Positions 47,251 through 58,966 of a stretch of 64,000 nt of DNA are shown in pieces. The notes under the pieces are model-generated. The model did no database searches. It saw only the letters and a program-made list of their open reading frames with translations, and had not been told where the DNA came from. Numbering within the stretch: position 1 is the stretch's first letter; the number at the start of each line of letters is the position of its first letter. The position numbers and the translations under genes were made by a program. Origin of the DNA: Solen grandis (lineage: Eukaryota; Mollusca; Bivalvia; Adapedonta; Solenidae); assembly GCA_021229015.1 (NCBI GenBank), contig CM037783.1, positions 29,210,605 to 29,274,604 of the forward strand, in the 5' to 3' direction.

Positions 47251-50200
47251 ATGAGATAAATAAAAACTCTGTGCAACCGCAGAATCCGGATCGAAATAGC
47301 TTATAAAATCATACAATTCCATAGCTCAGAAACAAATGATATTGATAATCTCGAAAGCTTTCTGTCATTAAAGAGCTAAGCCGATAGCACGCCCACTTAG
47401 AGGATTAAAGTTCATGATAATGAATGGTTTATTAATGAGTTGTATTCATACAATATCATATTCATATACCCTGAGGCTATCTAATTTTAAATATGTTTAA
47501 ATGTTGGCAGAAGTTGTGTGAGTGAAGAACATGTTTTGAAAAGAAGTTGAACTAGACTAAAATACAAGGCAAAATAGTTTAGTGAATTACGATATAAAAA
47601 GCCTAAAGATTTCTGAAAAACTTCAAGAAAGATGTTAATCATTCAATAAATGCCTTTGACATAATTTGTTAATAATCATTTTAGACCTGTGTATGACGGT
47701 GCTGAGTATAGCTTAAAATGACGTTACATATCACATGGTATCGTCATACCCAAATAGTTCCTCTAAAAGTTATTATTTCGAAATATTTCGGAAATAATTT
47801 GGCTTGCTTTGTAGGGTCTGAAACGTAATAATTCACTTTTTCCTGTTGATAATATTTTAAGGCATTTCTTTATAGGCCCAATAGTCGTATCGTTGATCAT
47901 TTAATGTAACTTTTTACTAACGTATTCTCCTCTCTGCATGCTACCCTCGCGCGTGGTCACGTGGTTTATAGTGGCAATGGCATTAAGGGTGTGAACAATT
48001 AACGAGGTATAAAACTTCTTAGTAATCTTAGTAAAATATTTACTAGCATTTTGATAAAAAGAACTGAAACTTCGACAGACAAAAACATTTAATTCTATTT
48101 ATAGAGACTTTATTTTTGGTTTGAATTTTTTAGAATGGACTTAAACAGTATCTTTCATGGCAATCCAAATCCAACATTGAACCGTCAAGATATGAGTATA
48201 AGTTGAAAGAACTCGTTTCCCAATCAACGTAATAGGAATACTTAAACTACACATATTTAAGCGGTAACTGAGATACTTAGTTTTCATATCGATGGCATGG
48301 TTAATACAGTAATAGTTTACCGACTGATTCAGGGTATGTAAGGGGCTTCACTGATTGGCTTCATTGAGTAGTGATACGTGCTGTCTTATTGTCACCTCAC
48401 CACCTGTAGGCTCGAGCCCCGCTTCCCTTGTTTAGAGGCAGCCATGCCATTAAAATATCTACTGTCACTGGAAGATTAAGTTGTTCGTGTTAAACACGAT
48501 AATTGTATATTTAAGTTTGTATTGCTGTTAATCTCTCAACTCTAATTTAAACATTGTAATAGCTTGATTTTAAATTGCTTAGTCATGGATTAACTGTGTA
48601 ATTTCCTCGCACTTCTATCCCCATACAACTGAGTTTATTCTGGAATATAATCGGAATCCTTACCAAAACAACTTCATTGAACAATGCGATGGATCAAAAA
48701 CAAATATCTCTATAATCTCTTTAAATGTCTATTATTAAAGTGCTGAGCCCATTGAAGCTAAAGTTAACGATAATGAATGGTTTAATATTGACTTATATTT
48801 ATAAAATGTCATATTCATGTACACTGTCTGATTTTAATATTTGTAAAAGTACTGAACATTGGCAAAGATTGTGTGAGGAGAAAAGAAAAATATGTTTAGA
48901 AAAAGAAGTAAAATGCAAAAGTCAAATTGAATTACGATATAAAAAGTCTAAAGATTTTTTGAAATACTTCCTCCTAAGCTGTCGTAAGCAACCTCTTTTG
49001 CATGATTTGGAGGGGATTACTGCTGTCAGTATCACTTGTATGTAGATACAGCGCATGTGAAGCAGAATTTTGTGTTCTACACGTAGGTTCTTATGATTAT
49101 TTTGTCAGATTTCCTAACAGTTAGGGAAACATTATTAGTGATGCGCTTTTTCGGGAAAGCATTATTATTGATTTTAAACAAACGGCATTTCACGAACTCT
49201 AAAGGTTTTCTCTCATATAAGGAAATGCTGTACATTTGACAAAATAATCTCTTGGGTCTATGTATAGTAGAGTACAATTTTTCGCTTCGCCTGCGCTATT
49301 TGAGCCTATATCTCAATACAATAAAATACTCCGAATCGAGGCATCTAATGTTGCTTGCGATATATTTAAATGACGTCACATACCACGTAGTTATGGAAGG
49401 GTATTAACGCATAAATTGCATCTTGCATTCGTTCATTACAACTTGCATTCATACATTTACATCTTGCATTCGTACATCTACATCTTTCCTTCGTACATTG
49501 ACATCTTGCATTCGTACATTCACATATTTCCTTCGTACATTTGCATCTTGCGTTTGTATATTTACATTTTGCATTCATACATTCAATATTACATTCGGTT
49601 ATCTAAGGTACATCTTGCATTCGTACATTTACATCTTGCTTCCGTACGTCATCTAATATTGGAATCGTCCTTAAGCATTTTGCTCAAGTGGCATGATGCA
49701 TTTTTTAATTTAATTTTTAACTTTATTTCAAATTCTTCGCTAGATCGGCGTTTCAACGTCTTACTATAAACAAATATAGAACATGCGACAAAATAAACGC
49801 GACCAACGGTGTTTGACACAGAAGGCGCAAGTTCGGAAACTGTCGGGTTCTGGACGGAAACTGCCGACAATATACGAGTATTTTGAAAAGATAAAATAGT
49901 TGTAACAATCGTTTTAAGCTGTTTTAAATGAGGATGAATTTAAACTGGTTCATATCATGTTTAGTTGAATACTTATTCAAGTTAGTTTGTTTTAGAACTT
50001 GACATAAACTGCCAAGACCAGCGACTATCACTAGATTTTTTTTATTTTAAAGTTGTTTATACCAACGCATGATTGGTGAACCATTTGCGGCATTTTTTTT
50101 CCACATTGAACCATATTTCAGTGAATCAGGCATTTCGCATACATCCTATTACCAACGGCATTTTCTTGTGTGCAAACTTACACAATGAAAACAAAAAATA

Positions 50201-50639
50201 AATTTACAACCAACACAGCTGTACAACATATAAAACACCTATATATTCTGAATACTAAAGTTTATTATATCCGATCCTATATCCTCCTTTGCACAACACA
50301 TCAAAACCTTTATTTGTAATCTTACATCAACGCTGGCGTTAATTTGTTTATTAAGGGTAGCTTAAAATTACATTCATTTTATACTTAGCTAAATCAATTT
50401 ACATATTGAGTATTTAGCGAGTAAAGACAATTTCTCTATGTATGTTCTTTCATAACGTTTTTGATGAAAAAAAGATCAAAGTATGTTTGTTTACTTCTTT
50501 CTTAGTTTCTTTTCAACGATCAATTTGCTAATGGCCAAACAAATAATTTCTCGTGAAATACCTACCATTAATAATGTCAATGTGTGAAACAGTGTAAATT
50601 AATTACACCAATTAATACTTTATTTATCTTTTGAATGTG

Positions 50640-50925
50640 CATAACATCAAAGTACTTTCGGAATTCCCGATTTAAAATTGCGTTAATTGATCAATTATGA
50701 AACTTTAATTACAAATAATGTGAAAGGTTTTATGTAGACGGTCTCGGCCGGTTTCCTATTTGTCAGATCATATATTATCTGAGTAAACATTTCATCATTT
50801 TTTTTCTTCTTCTAATTTCAGGTTTAAAATTGCGTTAATTGTACAATAACAAGACTTGATTATAAATGTAAACGGTCTCAGTCGGTCTCCGATCTACACC
50901 CCCCCCCCCCCCCCCACCCCCTATA
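50640..50925. repeat. Direct repeats and poly-C inside the foldback element
   Basis: Two diverged copies of a segment starting ttaaaattgcgttaatt (about 50670 and 50823), each running to acggtctc-gtcggt. They are followed by a C-run of about 17 at 50899-50915. Confidence 0.75.
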
Positions 50926-50937
50926 CTACATATTAAA

Positions 50938-50989
50938 CGACGGTCTCCGGCCCCCGGTCTCCGGTCTCGGAGACCGGCGGAGACCGTCG
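50938..50989. other. GC-rich nested palindrome
   Basis: Outer arms CGACGGTCTCCG (50938-50949) and CGGAGACCGTCG (50978-50989) enclose inner arms CCGGTCTCCG (50954-50963) and CGGAGACCGG (50968-50977). It can form a stable cruciform or hairpin and lies near the centre of the foldback element. Confidence 0.9.
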
Positions 50990-52000
50990 ATAATTTGGAG
51001 ACCGGCTTTTAGTAGGCCCCAACTTATGTTTATCTTCAAAGTATATTTCAGTCATTTACGGAAATTGCCGACAACAAATGCGTAGCGCCACCTGTTAGCA
51101 TAATTTGGTCGTCCCGTCATTATTACACCAGGTGTCGCATCGTATTATGCCTTGTGTATTGTGCTGTTTACATTCGGTTTTCCACATTCGGCTATTCGTC
51201 ATTGTTACTGCTATACTCACTGACATTTGTCATTCGTTCAGAGGAAGGTGTTATTTAAATTAGAATATTAAACATGACTTCATCTCATCAAATTAATGTT
51301 AATTGATGGTGTTCAATAACGAGAATAACAGACACTATTTATAGCAAGATGTTCATATCACAAAGTAAGATGTACAAAGCAAGATGTGCATGTCACAAAG
51401 CAAGATGTACAAGTCACAATACAAGATGTACAAAGCAAGATGTGCAAGTCACAAAGTAAGATGTGCAAGTCACAAAGCAAGATGTAAATGTACGAATGCA
51501 AGATGTAAATGTACGAATGAAAGTTGTAATGTACGAATGCAAGATGTAAATGTACGAATGCAAGTTGTAATGTACGAATGCAAGATGCAATTTATGCGTT
51601 AATACCCTTCCATACGTAGTATCGTCAAACTGAATATTTACGAGGTTGATTTTTACTCCAATAACAATGATTTAAATACAGACACATGCGAAACATTTCG
51701 GGAAAAATGTGACTTGATGTGAAAGGTTTGAGACGTAATAACTCAACTTGTTCTGATGACAATTTTTAAAATGATTTGCTTGTATGTATAGACACAAGAG
51801 TCGTTTCGTAGGTAATTAAACGGAACTTTTTACTATTGTATTCTCCTCTCAAGCGTGGTCACGTGGTTAATAGTGGCAATTCACAAAGATAATTTATTTT
51901 AAAATGAACAATTATCGAGGTACAACACTTCTTAGTAACCTAGCTAAAATATTTACTAGCATTTTGATAACAAAAAGCAGGAACTTGGGCTGAAGAAAAT

Positions 52001-53150
52001 GCAGCATCATGTCAGATGCGCAATGCGGTTCTAGTAAATGTTTAATAACAAGTGATGCAATTATTAGTTTTAAAAGTCATAAAAAAGTCATGAAAGATTC
52101 GGACTTACTACAAATCAAAGGATTATATTGTGCTTTTACAACTGCTAAGAAATTGTGTGGTGGTATCAAATGAAGTAGTGAATTCGAGTTCAAATAAACA
52201 TGTTTAGTTGCAGATAGAATCCAATTTTATTAAAAATACTGAAAAAAAGCCTTCCCGTCCAATGAACTGGCAAAACCACAAACATATTGCCACAAATCAG
52301 TCGCATTTATTGCAGAAGTAATTTATACAAAAACAATATTCATACATGCATAAATTATACCATTACTATTATATTTATAAAGGCGCCGTGGTTCACTGGT
52401 AACGTACGTGAGTACGAATACGATGGATATTAGTCAGTTTGGAGAGGAACTTTAAGTGTTATCTGTTAAACAAAAAGGTTATACCATCCCTTTTAGAGAC
52501 ACTCCTTTGGATTACTTTTTGGTAACAATCATTTTGCTTTACGGCATAGAGGCAAAAATGTTTACTTTCTCCTGTGAGAGCAGATTGGTTGGGGGTAAAT
52601 ATTTTATTTGCGTTTAGGAAATAAATGTTTCAGATACAGTTAGCTGTTAGACTTCAGTTTCTCTAATGCACATGCACTCATAAACGAAACTTTATGTTCT
52701 ACTTGTGTAATTTATGCATCGATATGACGATGCTCATGAGCGTTGTTTTAAAATCTACCTTTCATGCTTTTGAGGGAGTTTGTCAACAGGATGTCAGTAG
52801 GGATTATGTATATTGTTTGAATAATAAATGTATTACTTTTAGCCATTTGCGTTGTTAGAACAGTGACAGTGCTTGAAGTCTGGTGCAATTATGAAATAAA
52901 CAAAAATCAAAACTCTCGTTAGGCACAGCACATGATCAAACACTGTCGTGAAGCCGTTAACAGTTTCCATCAGAAAAATATGAAACTTTAATGTACGTCC
53001 TGCACGTATTGCAACAAACATGAAAACTTAATACATGTACATATTTCTGTCAACGTCATCACCCTAACTGCTTAGATACGATACAAACTTTGATGTATGT
53101 TCGTTCTCTTAACGTTATGAGTGAGAGTCAGGAATTGAAATATAATGATA
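52001..53150. other. No gene seen; SINE fragment
   Basis: A tRNA-like A-box fragment gcgccgtggttcactggtaa lies at 52383. Otherwise nothing can be supported. Confidence 0.45.
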
Positions 53151-53277
53151 TTGTAAAAGTATGGTGGCATATTTCTGCCAGCCATACTAACTGACTATGT
53201 GGACATTTTTTCAGAAAAGTTTCGACATAACTAAGTGGATAAGTGGCTGGCAGAAATATGCCACCATATAAAAGCTA
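53150..53277. mobile_element. Short palindromic element, ~125 bp
   Basis: Ends are inverted copies: tatggtggcatatttctgcc (53160 on) against ggcagaaatatgccaccata (53249-53268). The pairing continues inward (agccatacta.. against ..taagtggct). It is a small non-autonomous TIR element. Confidence 0.75.
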
Positions 53278-54499
53278 TTTGTGTATACATTAAATGTGAT
53301 GTTCGAATCGGTCAGTAGTAAACAAAGTTTGCTATTTATTGCTTTATCCACACAATATAGGCATTCCCCGCACTGCAAAGAAAGTCTCAAAATTAATCAG
53401 AATGTAATTCCAAAATATCTAAAACTCCACCAACGGGTCATCGTGCCTTCGCATTCAGACAAGTCAAGCTACACCATTGTTTAAATACGGGTATGTGACT
53501 TTAGGCTTGATACTCGTATGGACGCATTTTATACCATTGCACGCCTTTATCAAGACGATTGATTTTCAACTATGGCATAAATATCTTATCTAATCAGAAT
53601 GCAGGGTAAGTGGATATCTTGATAAAAAAGATGCCCATGGTTTGTTTTTGTTATGATAATCACATATAGCACTTTTTTTTAGCTTTACACACGCCGTGTT
53701 TACATTTTATTACGTCTTTCTTTATTTCAAAGCATCCATGAAAATTAATTATCCAACTACCCGAGAAAACCAGAAAACTAAGTTGCCTGTTAAAATGAAT
53801 TGCTGAGTTATTGCAAATACTGTATATGTAGAAATTTCGTTTCCTTATAAAGAATATTAATCGAGGATGGGGGAGTCGAAAATAAATTAGACAGTTGATG
53901 TAGTCGACATGTTAGTATTGACAATAAATTACTCCAGTCTAAGGATTAATGATGTTCCCGAAATTTTATCGGCAACCCTTCTGCAATTCTTCGGGGCTGT
54001 AGAGTACAAAGGGTTTTAACTATTGCATCTCACCGTATCACCACATGATAAAGATAAGCTATTGGGATCACCCAGCGTTCGTTTTTCGTCTTCCCTCATC
54101 AACAATTGACTTTAAATAGCATTCCTCTAAAACCACTGGACAGACATTATCGACACTTGTTTGGAGTGAATTTTCTTTGATTTCGATGGCCAGGATGAAT
54201 AATAATTTTCACAGAGGGTCACCTCATTATACTTTATCCAAAAAAAATGTTAATGTTAAAGGAATTAAAAAGAAAACAGTCCAGAGAAGTTTCTTCACAT
54301 ATATATAATAAAGGGCAAAATACACAACCCTTTATCATTAACATTTTGTTAGTCTACCAACGGCCAGAAATGAACTGATTTTCGAAGTATAAGCAAATAA
54401 AATCGTTCCCGATCTTACCCAATAAGGGAGTTTCCCGTTTATAAATTAAACTGGATTTCGTTAAACTGGCACTTCACATTATGTAGTATCATACTGCTC
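53278..54499. other. No gene seen
   Basis: No exon or repeat family recognised. Open frames are short and lack motifs. Confidence 0.4.
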
Positions 54500-54619
54500 A
54501 TGTTGTTTGATATGGTGTATTTTTCTTTCTATTTGTAACTTCCTCTTATGTTTCGTTTCGATAAGAGAAGTTATTCGAAATATTACGACATTGTTTTGAT
54601 ATTTATATATATTTATATG

Positions 54620-54790
54620 ATGTCTTATGTGATTTGCATGTTACATGATCGTTTACACTGCTTTCACTTTTCGTTTGTTCATCTCCGTCATGTTTTGTAC
54701 AATTTATGTAATATGTTTTGCCGCATGGGTCGTACGACCTTCTGGCTTATGGTGAATAAAACTTTCAAAACTTTCAAAAACTTTCATAAA
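54620..54790 (+). mobile_element. Possible LINE 3' end
   Basis: Contains gttttgccgcatgggtcgta and tatggtgaataaaactttc with a terminal simple repeat (actttcaaa)n, in the style of a LINE 3' terminus. There is no reverse-transcriptase frame. Confidence 0.35.
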
Positions 54791-54904
54791 TCACGTGATC
54801 GATAAATGCGATGTAAACAAAATGTCCTCAACGTCATCTAACGTTATCGAAGAGGTAAGTAGTTATGCTACTTCACCGTTATAATACTGTAATAGGTGGT
54901 CAAA

Positions 54905-54988
54905 AAAGTTATGGCTCGACCTGGACACGAACCCAGCGCCTCAGGAATACCGCTCCTGCTCTCTACCAACTGAGTTACCAAGCCACAA
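54905..54988 (-). mobile_element. tRNA-like SINE head, antisense
   Basis: The minus strand reads tggtaactcagttggtagag (A-box) and gctgggttcgtgtccagg (B-box) with plausible D- and T-arm spacing. The acceptor stem does not pair convincingly, so a SINE or decayed tRNA is preferred over a working tRNA gene. Confidence 0.5.
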
Positions 54989-55537
54989 TTCACCTTGCCT
55001 TTTGATTTATCATCAAATACCTGTACCCGGCTACAATACGTCTGGATTCAATCATAGTGACATCAGTACTGGTCAAAATCTACATAATGATTAAATCTCT
55101 TAGCTTTCGCCATATTAAGCTGCTATCATCAGAAATTTACATGCGCATGTTCGAACAAGCACTTGCAATGTCACGTGATTTTTCAGAATTCTATTTTTTA
55201 AAATTTACAACGTTAGTGACGCATTAAAATTTGCGTTGGAAAAGCTGCGAAAACAGCAATATCTCGGGATTTCTTGCAATGTAAGCTATCAGTGATCAGA
55301 TTTCAATGCCTCACATACAATTAATTATGACATTGATTTTTTTTTTTAAATTAGAAGGTTTTTTTTCTTTGGTCAATTTAGCATCTGGGGGCAGTTCCCT
55401 TTAAGAAGCGGCATTTGCGTATATTTTCTAATCAAAAACAGTACTTCAATGACGGATCCCTTGCTGGCTTGAGCTTCATTATCGACCATAGCTTAATAAG
55501 CAGATCGTCTTATTTATACTAATGTACACATATACAT

Positions 55538-55806
55538 TTTTGTTTGTTTGTTGTGTTTAACGTCCCACCGACAGTATTTTAGTCATTTGGAGACGATGAC
55601 ATTTGCATGATACTATGATACCACATCCAGTCATATTATCCTGACACCGAGCCAACCAGTCCTGGAACTACACTTATATGCTGAGCGCCAGGCAAGAGAG
55701 CTATTCCAGTACCATTTTTTTACGACTTTGGTATGTCACGGCCGGGGATCGAACCCACGACCTCCCGCTCCCAAGACGGACGCTCTAGCCACTAGGTCAC
55801 AGAGGA
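55538..55806 (-). mobile_element. Full-length tRNA-derived SINE, antisense
   Basis: On the minus strand the head cctctgtgacctagtggcta and the B-box gtgggttcgatccccgg lead into a body and a tail with tctccaaatgactaaaatac and ttaaacacaacaaacaaac. It shares its body with the SINE at 35730. Confidence 0.8.
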
Positions 55807-56744
55807 CGGTACATATACATATTTGTTTCATTTATTTCCTATTCGTTTATTCTAAAACATGAGACAATTAGAATAAAATGATGGTAAAAGGTTTTCCATT
55901 TCGATTTGAGATGGAGTTGGATTCTCAATCGCTTACTGAAGCAGATGGCCATTATTGGTAAGTGGCTTACAGCAGATAATAAGCACGTGCTTCACCTACT
56001 CATATCTAGGGAAGGAAGGCAAACAGTATTTTCTAAACCAGACAGAAAATGATTGGTTATAAACCCATTTATGAATAAACCAATTTTTACATATTGGGAT
56101 AAACATTTTGAAAACTGAGAGATCAAAAACGACGAAATTTTCGGAATCATAAATTGTTATTGCTGTATTGCTACACTCGCTTAGGTCCATCAGACGCGTT
56201 TTGCATGTCTATCGGTATACATGCTGATTTGATTGTTTTAACGTGCCCTTCTTTCCTAATTTTTTGTGAAGGCAAGTTTTGGATGGTTTGCATTTTGTTA
56301 TAATCAATGTGTAGCCTGTCGTAATTACGTTCCATAAAAGCAGAATTAATGTAATGAAATCTACAACATTGAAACTTATTAACAATATCAATACAATTAT
56401 GTAGGTCGACGGAAACCTAGTAGGTTTACCCGATTGACCATAATCCGATGACCATTGGAACTGGATATATTTGTCATACATCATGTTATACGCCCACCCC
56501 CACCCTCCCTGCTAAATCTTTTTAAATCGATCTCCTGTATTTTGAAGCTAATATGACAAAGCCTATTATTGTCGTGTTTAATTAAAGTAGTTGGTCAAAA
56601 CCTTACAATAGGTCTGCGTACTTGGGAAAAGGCTAATATACTTACAGGGATTTTCATTTATTTTTCCTGGGTAACCACAGTAATTTGCGCCCGAAGAAGT
56701 CTTGAATTAACCTATGCCTTGTAGGGTTTTTTTTATGCTTCCAT
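55807..56744. other. No gene seen
   Basis: A 91-codon minus-strand open frame (56209-56484) has a hydrophobic stretch but no family motif or clear splice context. Confidence 0.4.
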
Positions 56745-56880
56745 ACCTGGCCCGGTGGTAAAATGGTCGACGGTGCATTGGAAAGGTCTTGGGATCGATC
56801 CTCGACCGGCCATCGTGACAAACCAGTCAGTGTGTACATTTAAGGATAGCTCATGACACTAAGGTCGCGAAAATCTCACG
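56745..56880 (+). mobile_element. tRNA-derived SINE head
   Basis: The head is cctggcccggtggtaaaatg and the B-box gggatcgatcctcgacc, followed by a short body ending at aaaaaaacaacc. Confidence 0.6.
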
Positions 56881-57330
56881 TTAAAAAAAACAACCAAAAC
56901 AAAAATTATACTCAAATCTCTATAGAATTCAGATGTAATATTCTGAACTTAAAATGATGTATGAAACAGTGGATTTTTCTTTGTCGTGCAGACTGTGTAG
57001 TACCCGAGCTTCAATCTTATATCAGCAAACGAAGAAGACCTCCAATAAAGATATCAGGTCTGGGTCTGATTTGTTTGCCAATTCGTCAAAAGGAGTTTTT
57101 ATGTGAAGGAAGGGATCACACACACACACACACGTATTGATTTTAAAGAAGACAAAAGTAATTTTTATGATGTGGAAGAAAGTTTTATTACAGTGATTGT
57201 CATCTACAATCTCATTTACATTGTGATATAAGCTATTATCATACAATATCTAACAAACATGATTTAATAAATCAATAACTATAATAAAAACCCGTGCAAT
57301 CACGTTTTCTTTTGTGCACATATTGTTTAA

Positions 57331-57511
57331 CCCTTTACCTCATATTAACTCATTTTGACGCATAGCAAGCAGATCAGACCAAGACAACAGTTTTTAGATT
57401 CCAAACAATCTGTATAGCAAAGAAAGATCCCTGGTTTCATATTTAAAAATTATATTTCAGCTAATGTAATCAAATCACAAACTTGCACATGAACATTCGT
57501 GAGGTAAAGGG
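57331..57511 (+). mobile_element. TTAA MITE, second subfamily
   Basis: CCCTTTACCTCAT after TTAA and GTGAGGTAAAGGG before TTAA. It lacks the long hairpin and shares its ends with 20500-20718. Confidence 0.75.
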
Positions 57512-57779
57512 TTAATCTAAAAATATCGAGCATGTGTAGCGATTATTAATTATCAATAATAAAAACAATCACATCATATAAACATACAGTAGGGTCAGGA
57601 CCCCAGTTCACCATTCTTGTCAATATTTCAAACTGAGATTCAAGATTCTAAATTTTAGAGTAGTCGATTCTTCTTTTAAAAAAACTTCGATGATATCTGT
57701 TATGATTCCTTGCCTTCAAATATAAGAAAGAGATTAAAACCAATAAAAATACAGATTCAAGGAACATTGTACTTTGAAG

Positions 57780-57905
57780 TTGCATTTCTTCACCCTGGGT
57801 GTGGGTTCAAATCCCGGCAGGGTCACTCGGATTTTTTATGTGAGACTGCCTCCCTGTAAGTTTGATGGTCCTCCCCGGGAGGGGTCATCTTCCACCTGTA
57901 ATTAT
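57780..57905 (+). mobile_element. 5'-truncated SINE
   Basis: A B-box gggttcaaatcccggcaggg followed by a body with atgtgagactgcctccctgt, ccgggaggggtcatcttcc and acctgtaatta. This is the same family as the SINE at 62270. Confidence 0.65.
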
Positions 57906-58238
57906 AGCTTTGTCGCAGCAGCAACAGCAGTTAGCCTGTATGTAACAGGACAGTGCAATTTAAGTGTTTGGCAAACATTTTTGAAATCTTTCCAATTTCT
58001 TTCGTTGTGTAACCTAGCAACGCGTGATTTGATAAAAAAAAAACTGTAGCATCTATTAGTATACGTGACTTGATTAAAACGTCTGCTAACGCCACGTGAC
58101 TTCATAAACACATTCACATAGGCCCAGACCCTGTATTGCTACATGTGAAAACTCTTTGAAATCCTCCAATGTTTTAGATATCCATATGTCGTAAACACAA
58201 AAAGCACATTACATATATAGGGGGTGGTCTGTATACAT

Positions 58239-58397
58239 TCATTTAATTTTAAGCAGTGTTTTAATGGCTTCCCGGAAATTGTGATTGAAGATTATGTACA
58301 ACACGACGTTGTACGCGGTGCTGAACGACGCCAGTGCTATCAAAAGCAAAGAGAGGAAACTCCCAGCTTCCTCGCTTGCGTCTTTGCCCGTTATTTT
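58239..58397 (-). CDS. Rhodopsin-family GPCR, terminal exon (TM7 and tail)
   Basis: A 159-nt exon (52 codons and stop) follows acceptor ttactgtttcag. It reads KITGKDASEEAGSFLSLLLI, then ALASFSTAYNVVLYIIFN, then HNFREAIKTLLKIK and a TGA at 58239-58241. That is a TM7 with the NPxxY region as NVVLY (Pro replaced by Val), followed by an Asn-Phe-Arg helix-8 start. The C-terminal tail is very short. Phase 0 matches the donor of the preceding exon. Confidence 0.88.
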   Translation of the reverse strand, partial: KITGKDASEEAGSFLSLLLIALASFSTAYNVVLYIIFNHNFREAIKTLLKIK

Positions 58398-58462
58398 CTG
58401 AAACAGTAAATGCAACAATGGTATTAATTAACATTCCCAGCAAAGGAATATGACTATATTAA

Positions 58463-58696
58463 TCCCTTTCCCTCATAGAGGAAACCATGAAAAGACCTAT
58501 GCGAACAACATAAAACCAGATCAGCCTGCGAGTAACTCGCAGGCTGATCAGGTTTTATGCTGTTCGCTGCTCCTCAGTGGTCTGGAAACGAGGACTTGTA
58601 ATTAAATTTGGTAAGGTTTAACTGTGGTTTTCTGTAGATCAAGCTTTATGTGGTACCTACTGAGTGCGTCAAAATGAGTCTATATGAGGGAAAGGG
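58463..58696 (+). mobile_element. piggyBac-like MITE, copy 6, in GPCR intron
   Basis: TTAA flanks with both ends (one added T at the left end) and an intact hairpin. It sits in the 569-nt intron between the two GPCR exons. Confidence 0.9.
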
Positions 58697-58966
58697 TTAA
58701 ACATATTGAAGATCTGCACATTTTCCGATTAATAAGGTATGATTTGGTATTATCCTTGGACAGACATTTCTTATGTTAAAAATGCAAAGTGCAAGAACCT
58801 AGAGTTCAATGTTTGAAGTTATACATGAATCTTCATTCAGTTTTGATGTTCAATTTCTGTGTACATACATTCAGATATACATAGAAATTAAATTAATAAA
58901 AAAAAATAGAATTAATAATAAAATAATAATTTAGCTACATTAGATGAGTTTTCCAAGCAAACTAAC

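Larger units (their letters stand above)
45207..48110. repeat. Tandem segmental duplication, copy 1
   Basis: Matches 48150-52000 in the same order and orientation. Shared blocks include ctttcatggc (45209/48157), gagatgcttagttttcatat (46478/48269), tcctcgcacttctatcc-type sequence (47030/48605), ataatgaatggttta (47417/48770), aattacgatataaaaagcct (47583/48930) and cgtggtcacgtggtt (47951/51853). Divergence is moderate. It carries the LTR insertion. Confidence 0.8.
49392..51614. mobile_element. Foldback element with minisatellite inverted ends
   Basis: It begins TATGGAAGGGTATTAACGCA and ends with its inverse (TGCGTTAATACCCTTCCATA). Each end continues into about 200-260 bp of ~21-24-bp tandem units (tcttgcattcgtacattt on the left, aaatgtacgaatgcaaga on the right). 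The flanking 6-bp duplication is cgtagt (49386-49391, 51615-51620). Copy 1 of the segmental duplication shows the equivalent uninterrupted site near 47715-47735. The interior holds no transposase. Confidence 0.85.
48150..52000. repeat. Tandem segmental duplication, copy 2
   Basis: Directly adjacent to copy 1. It is split by the foldback element at 49392-51614; matches resume at about 51690 (gacgtaataactcaac, cctctcaagcgtggtcacgt, tttactagcattttgataa). A 106-codon open frame at 48725-49045 lies in it but is not preserved as an open frame in copy 1 (47385 on). Confidence 0.8.

Noticed and set aside
46921..47322. 133-codon minus-strand open frame
   Set aside because: It covers a degenerate 24-bp repeat and duplicated non-coding sequence. 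The copy-2 counterpart is interrupted, and no family motif is present.
48725..49045. 106-codon plus-strand open frame
   Set aside because: It lies in the segmental duplication and the paralogous region of copy 1 is not open; no motif is visible.
49366..51602. Cys/Lys-rich small-peptide-like frames (49366-49578 minus, 51384-51602 plus)
   Set aside because: They resemble cysteine-rich peptides, but both are the minisatellite ends of the foldback element read in the same relative orientation.
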